Positions 61,070 to 64,000 of a DNA stretch of 64,000 nt are shown here, in pieces (positions within the stretch are counted from its first letter, which is position 1; each line of letters begins with the position of its first letter). Below the pieces are notes generated by a model. The model had not been told where the DNA came from. It saw only the letters and a list, made by a program, of their open reading frames with translations, and made no database searches. Position numbers and translations under genes: made by a program. This stretch comes from JBCBSZ01 sp039818945 (lineage in GTDB: Bacteria > Actinomycetota > Acidimicrobiia > Acidimicrobiales > Poriferisodalaceae). The DNA lies in assembly GCA_039818945.1 (NCBI GenBank), contig JBCBSZ010000014.1:1-64000 (forward strand). The letters run 5' to 3'.

Positions 61070-63937
61070 CTATCGCCTCCGTCCGCCGCGGCTCCGGCGG
61101 GGTGGTTCGAGTCCGGACAGAGGGATCTCGCGCTTCCTCCCGGGCGGTTCGAGGGCCGCCGGCACCCGTGACTCATGCCAGCCGTACGCCGGGTGATCCT
61201 GCGAACGCTCGTCGGCGTGCGTCCATCGTCGAAGCTGGATGATGCGGCCGGCTCGCTCGAGCCAATCGGCTCGGCGCTCGGGCTCGGCGGGTGGATCGCC
61301 GAAGAGCTCTCGCCCTTCTTCACGCACGCTCGCCGCGGTCTGCGGGTCGGTCATGATCCGGAGCGCTCGATGTCCGGAGGCGGTGGCGTCGCTGACGAGG
61401 AGCTGCTCCACACGGTCGATCCGGCCGATGAGCCGGTCGATCTCACCGTCGGAGTCGAAGAGCTCGAGGTCGGCTTCGTCGACCGCGCGCAGGTCGGCCT
61501 CGAGCTCGTCGAGTGCTTGCCCCGCCTCGGCTCGCTCGGCCTCGAGCACTCGTCGCCGCTCCTCGGGTAACGGGTGCCGGAGGTCGGCGTCGAGCGAGGC
61601 GATCTTGCGCCGGACCGGCGTCGCCCGGCTCTGCAGGTCCCGTCGGATCTGCTCAGCGTCGCTGAGCCGCTCGGCGAGCTGATCCCGCCGGGCGGTCAGC
61701 CAGTTCCGCTCCTGCTCGAGCTCGTATCGCTCGACCAGTAGCTCCCCGACACCGCGAACCCGATGGGTCTCTGCGACCTGTTCCGGCGTCGCTCGAGCCT
61801 GCGCCCGGGCCTCGACGGCGGCTTCCTCTCGGCGTTGGATCGCGGGCGTGTCCGCGAGCCGTCGCTCGACGGCCTCGGTGAGACGTTGCAGCGGGGTCTC
61901 GTCGTCCTCGCAGAGCACCCAGGCGTGGTTCTCGTGGCGTCCTCGAGTGAGTGGCACGTACACGCCGGCCCGGTCGAGGTGGCGGGCGTCGGCGACCAGG
62001 ATCGACGCTGCGACCGTTCGACCCTGCGTGGCGTGGGCCGTCGATGCGTAGGCCAGCTGGAGGTGCTCGGCGACGTAGTCGGCGGGCAGGGTGATCGATC
62101 CTCGGTCGCCGTGCAGGCCGACGGACCCATCCTCGCCCAGCCCGGTGACGGTCCACTGATGGCGGTTCCGCACGGCCACGCCCCGGTTCGTTCGGAGCCG
62201 GTTGTCGTTGCGGCGGGTCTGGACCCAGTCCCCCACCAGCACGGTCGCTCCGCCGACTCGCCGCTGCCCACGCTCGGGGTCGAGCTCGCCGGCTTCGATC
62301 CGTCGCTGCTGGATCTCGGCGTTGAGCTTCGTCGCCGTTGCGTTGGTCTGGCAGCTGATCGCGATCTCACCGCCGTAGGCGCCCCGGAGCGACTGCCAGT
62401 GCTCGATGACCGAGTCGACGAGCCGGTCGGGATCGGTCGAGGCGTGGAGACGGCGCTGCTCGTCGTAGGTCTCCAGCGCTTCCGCGGCGTCGGTGCCACC
62501 TCGGCGCAGTGCCAGCGACGCCTCCCGCTCCCAGGCGTTCGCGAAGCGCTGGACGGTGTCGATCTCGACGACCTGTCCCGGTGGTGCACGGTCGATGAGC
62601 GCGGCGTACATGCCTCCCCGTCCGACGGGGGCGAACTGCTCGGGATCGCCGACGAGCACGAGCCGCCAGTCCCGGGCATCAGCGAGGCGCATGAGATCCG
62701 CGAGGTGGTCGGTACGGACCATGCCGGCCTCGTCGATGATCAGCGTCCCGCCCCGCCTCATAGCCAGCTCGTCGTTGAGCGGTGGGAGACCGTCGGCGTA
62801 GCGGAGAAGCAGCTTGCTGATCGTCACCGAGGCCATGGCGACGTCGTAGCCGGCCTTGCCGAGCTCATCAGCGGCGTTGCCGGACGGAGCGGCACCCATG
62901 ACCGGTCGTCCCTGGGCGACCAGGTCGGCGATCGCTGGGGCGAGGGCGGTGGTCTTGCCGCAGCCGGCCGGTCCGACGACCACGACGAGGCGGTTGTCGC
63001 CGGCGACCGCTGCGGCTGCTCGGGCCTGGGACCCGCTCAGCTCCACGTCGGATGGGATGGGGGCCGTGGGTGACGCGGTCGGCGGTTCGGACCACGCATC
63101 CAGCGCCCACGAGACGATCTCCTCCTCCTGTTCGAGGATGCGAGGCGTCGTGTAGTAGCGAGCGCCGTAGCGCTCCCCGACCGGACGACCGTCGCCGGAT
63201 CGGTGGGCGACACCGGCCGGCGCTGGCGGCATCAGATCGGCGACGACCTCGGGCCGTCGGGTCACCCAGCGGGCGGCCTCGTCGATGGCCAACACGACCT
63301 CGTCGGCCGTGGCCGCCAGCTGCTCGGGGAGCCGCTGGGCGATCGCTGCGGTGAGGTAGGCGTCGTTGAACGCCGCGTGGCGCCGTTCGAGTCGCTCGAC
63401 GGCATCGACTCCGGCAGCGGCGATGGCCGGGGCGGGCTCGGCGAACAGCTCGCCCTGGTCGGGACGCAGCGGCAACGTCGGCGGTTCGAGGACCCGTCCG
63501 ATCGCCTCTGCGACGAGCTCGGCCGGCGTGATCTGGTGATGCCGGTACAGCTCGGCGGCCCATCGGAGCCGGAGGTCAGTGAGCTGCTCGGGTCCCGGCT
63601 TGGGTGGACGCTCGTCGGCGTAGGCCTCACGTTCGAGCCGGGCCTGCTCGATCTTGGTCGGGCGCCGACCCATCTCGGACGTGAACCGCTCGACCTTCAC
63701 GGCGATGCGGGCCTTGGTGTCGGTGGTGCGCTTGGAGAAGCGCTCGAGGATCTCGGGCCTCATGCCGTCGATCTCGGCAAAGCCGTTCTCGCCGATCTCC
63801 TTCCAGGCGACGCCGAGACGTCGGGTCAGCTCGGCCTGCAGCGCGGCGTGGAACGGACGGTCTCGGCGCATGGTGCGGCTGCCTCTCGTCGGGGCCATAG
63901 GCCTCGCTGCAGTCGATGGGTCCGTCGCCGAGCTCAT
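61070..63937 (-). CDS. TraA/MobF-type conjugative helicase, relaxase domain not visible
   Basis: The 955-residue product starts with a stretch found behind the relaxase domain in TraA/TrwC proteins ('HAALQAELTRRLGVAWKEIG', 'EILERFSKRTTDTKARI'). The RecD-like helicase follows: Walker A 'VVGPAGCGKTTALAPAIADL' near 324, 'LIIDEAGMV' near 399, 'LVLVGDPEQFAPVGRGG', and 'STAHATQGRTV' near the end of the motor. A charged coiled coil forms the C-terminus. The relaxase with catalytic Tyr and three-His motif is absent up to the ATG. The frame remains open to the window edge, so the start may lie outside or the relaxase may be lost. It marks the island as conjugative or mobilisable. Confidence 0.75.
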   Translation of the reverse strand: MSSATDPSTAARPMAPTRGSRTMRRDRPFHAALQAELTRRLGVAWKEIGENGFAEIDGMRPEILERFSKRTTDTKARIAVKVERFTSEMGRRPTKIEQARLEREAYADERPPKPGPEQLTDLRLRWAAELYRHHQITPAELVAEAIGRVLEPPTLPLRPDQGELFAEPAPAIAAAGVDAVERLERRHAAFNDAYLTAAIAQRLPEQLAATADEVVLAIDEAARWVTRRPEVVADLMPPAPAGVAHRSGDGRPVGERYGARYYTTPRILEQEEEIVSWALDAWSEPPTASPTAPIPSDVELSGSQARAAAAVAGDNRLVVVVGPAGCGKTTALAPAIADLVAQGRPVMGAAPSGNAADELGKAGYDVAMASVTISKLLLRYADGLPPLNDELAMRRGGTLIIDEAGMVRTDHLADLMRLADARDWRLVLVGDPEQFAPVGRGGMYAALIDRAPPGQVVEIDTVQRFANAWEREASLALRRGGTDAAEALETYDEQRRLHASTDPDRLVDSVIEHWQSLRGAYGGEIAISCQTNATATKLNAEIQQRRIEAGELDPERGQRRVGGATVLVGDWVQTRRNDNRLRTNRGVAVRNRHQWTVTGLGEDGSVGLHGDRGSITLPADYVAEHLQLAYASTAHATQGRTVAASILVADARHLDRAGVYVPLTRGRHENHAWVLCEDDETPLQRLTEAVERRLADTPAIQRREEAAVEARAQARATPEQVAETHRVRGVGELLVERYELEQERNWLTARRDQLAERLSDAEQIRRDLQSRATPVRRKIASLDADLRHPLPEERRRVLEAERAEAGQALDELEADLRAVDEADLELFDSDGEIDRLIGRIDRVEQLLVSDATASGHRALRIMTDPQTAASVREEGRELFGDPPAEPERRADWLERAGRIIQLRRWTHADERSQDHPAYGWHESRVPAALEPPGRKREIPLSGLEPPRRSRGGRRR

Positions 63938-64000
63938 CGGCAGGCCAGAGCCAAGGCGGCCCCAGCCTGCTGAGTGGCTCTGACCCGGTGCGGAACCACG

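Overview
The window is very GC-rich, densely coded DNA from a high-GC actinobacterium, most plausibly an Acidimicrobiia/Ilumatobacter-like lineage. The reasons are many GTG starts, ATGA and TGATG gene overlaps, SARP/BTAD regulators and secreted proteins with 'GYWLVASDGGIF' repeats. No rRNA, complete tRNA or housekeeping gene is present, so the taxon is an inference.

Left part (1-32.4 kb): after the end of a secreted Ig-like repeat protein comes a contractile injection system (CIS) locus. A 1229-residue cargo-like protein on the plus strand ends in a deaminase-type domain (HTE plus CKRC) and is followed directly by a small candidate immunity gene. The structural genes face them on the minus strand from 18.6 kb down to 6.3 kb. 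In transcription order they are a DUF4255 terminator-like protein, sheath, tube 1, two small assembly proteins, a long disordered protein with repeated [VIL]QR motifs, tube 2, a LysM hub protein, a VgrG-like spike, PAAR tip, gp25, baseplate J and tail protein I. Upstream are a LuxR-type regulator with a degenerate receiver and a STAND-ATPase/BTAD activator. Divergent from these is an accessory block: a frameshifted peptidoglycan hydrolase, a bitopic membrane protein, a zinc-ribbon membrane protein, a Ca-binding repeat protein, a dynamin-like GTPase with a long Pro/Glu-rich linker, and a secreted beta-propeller protein. No AAA+ ATPase of the usual CIS type and no tail-fibre gene is visible.

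Middle part (32.5-45.8 kb): a two-gene molybdenum hydroxylase of the PaoABC/YagRST type, with its Fe-S and Moco subunits fused, diverges from a TetR gene across a double palindromic operator. Next are a Ser/Thr kinase fused through one membrane segment to a peptide-binding SBP domain, translationally coupled to a second STAND/BTAD activator. Then come two paralogous secreted or membrane proteins that share a 34-bp promoter motif, a cupredoxin lipoprotein, a DUF2200 protein and an aspartoacylase-like hydrolase.

Right part (46.0-64 kb): the 3' half of a tRNA (best fit tRNA-Val, anticodon UAC) with an inverted-repeat core looks like an attachment site. To its right is a mobile defence island: a HEPN/MNT toxin-antitoxin pair with the HEPN gene frameshifted, a small caspase/CHAT-like protease, McrC and McrB, a large protein that looks like a pseudo-methylase fused to a specificity domain and a HEPN-like domain, a complete type I restriction operon (hsdM-hsdS-hsdR), and the helicase part of a MobF/TraA-type conjugative protein at the right edge.

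All functions are read from sequence motifs and gene order. No database search was run.
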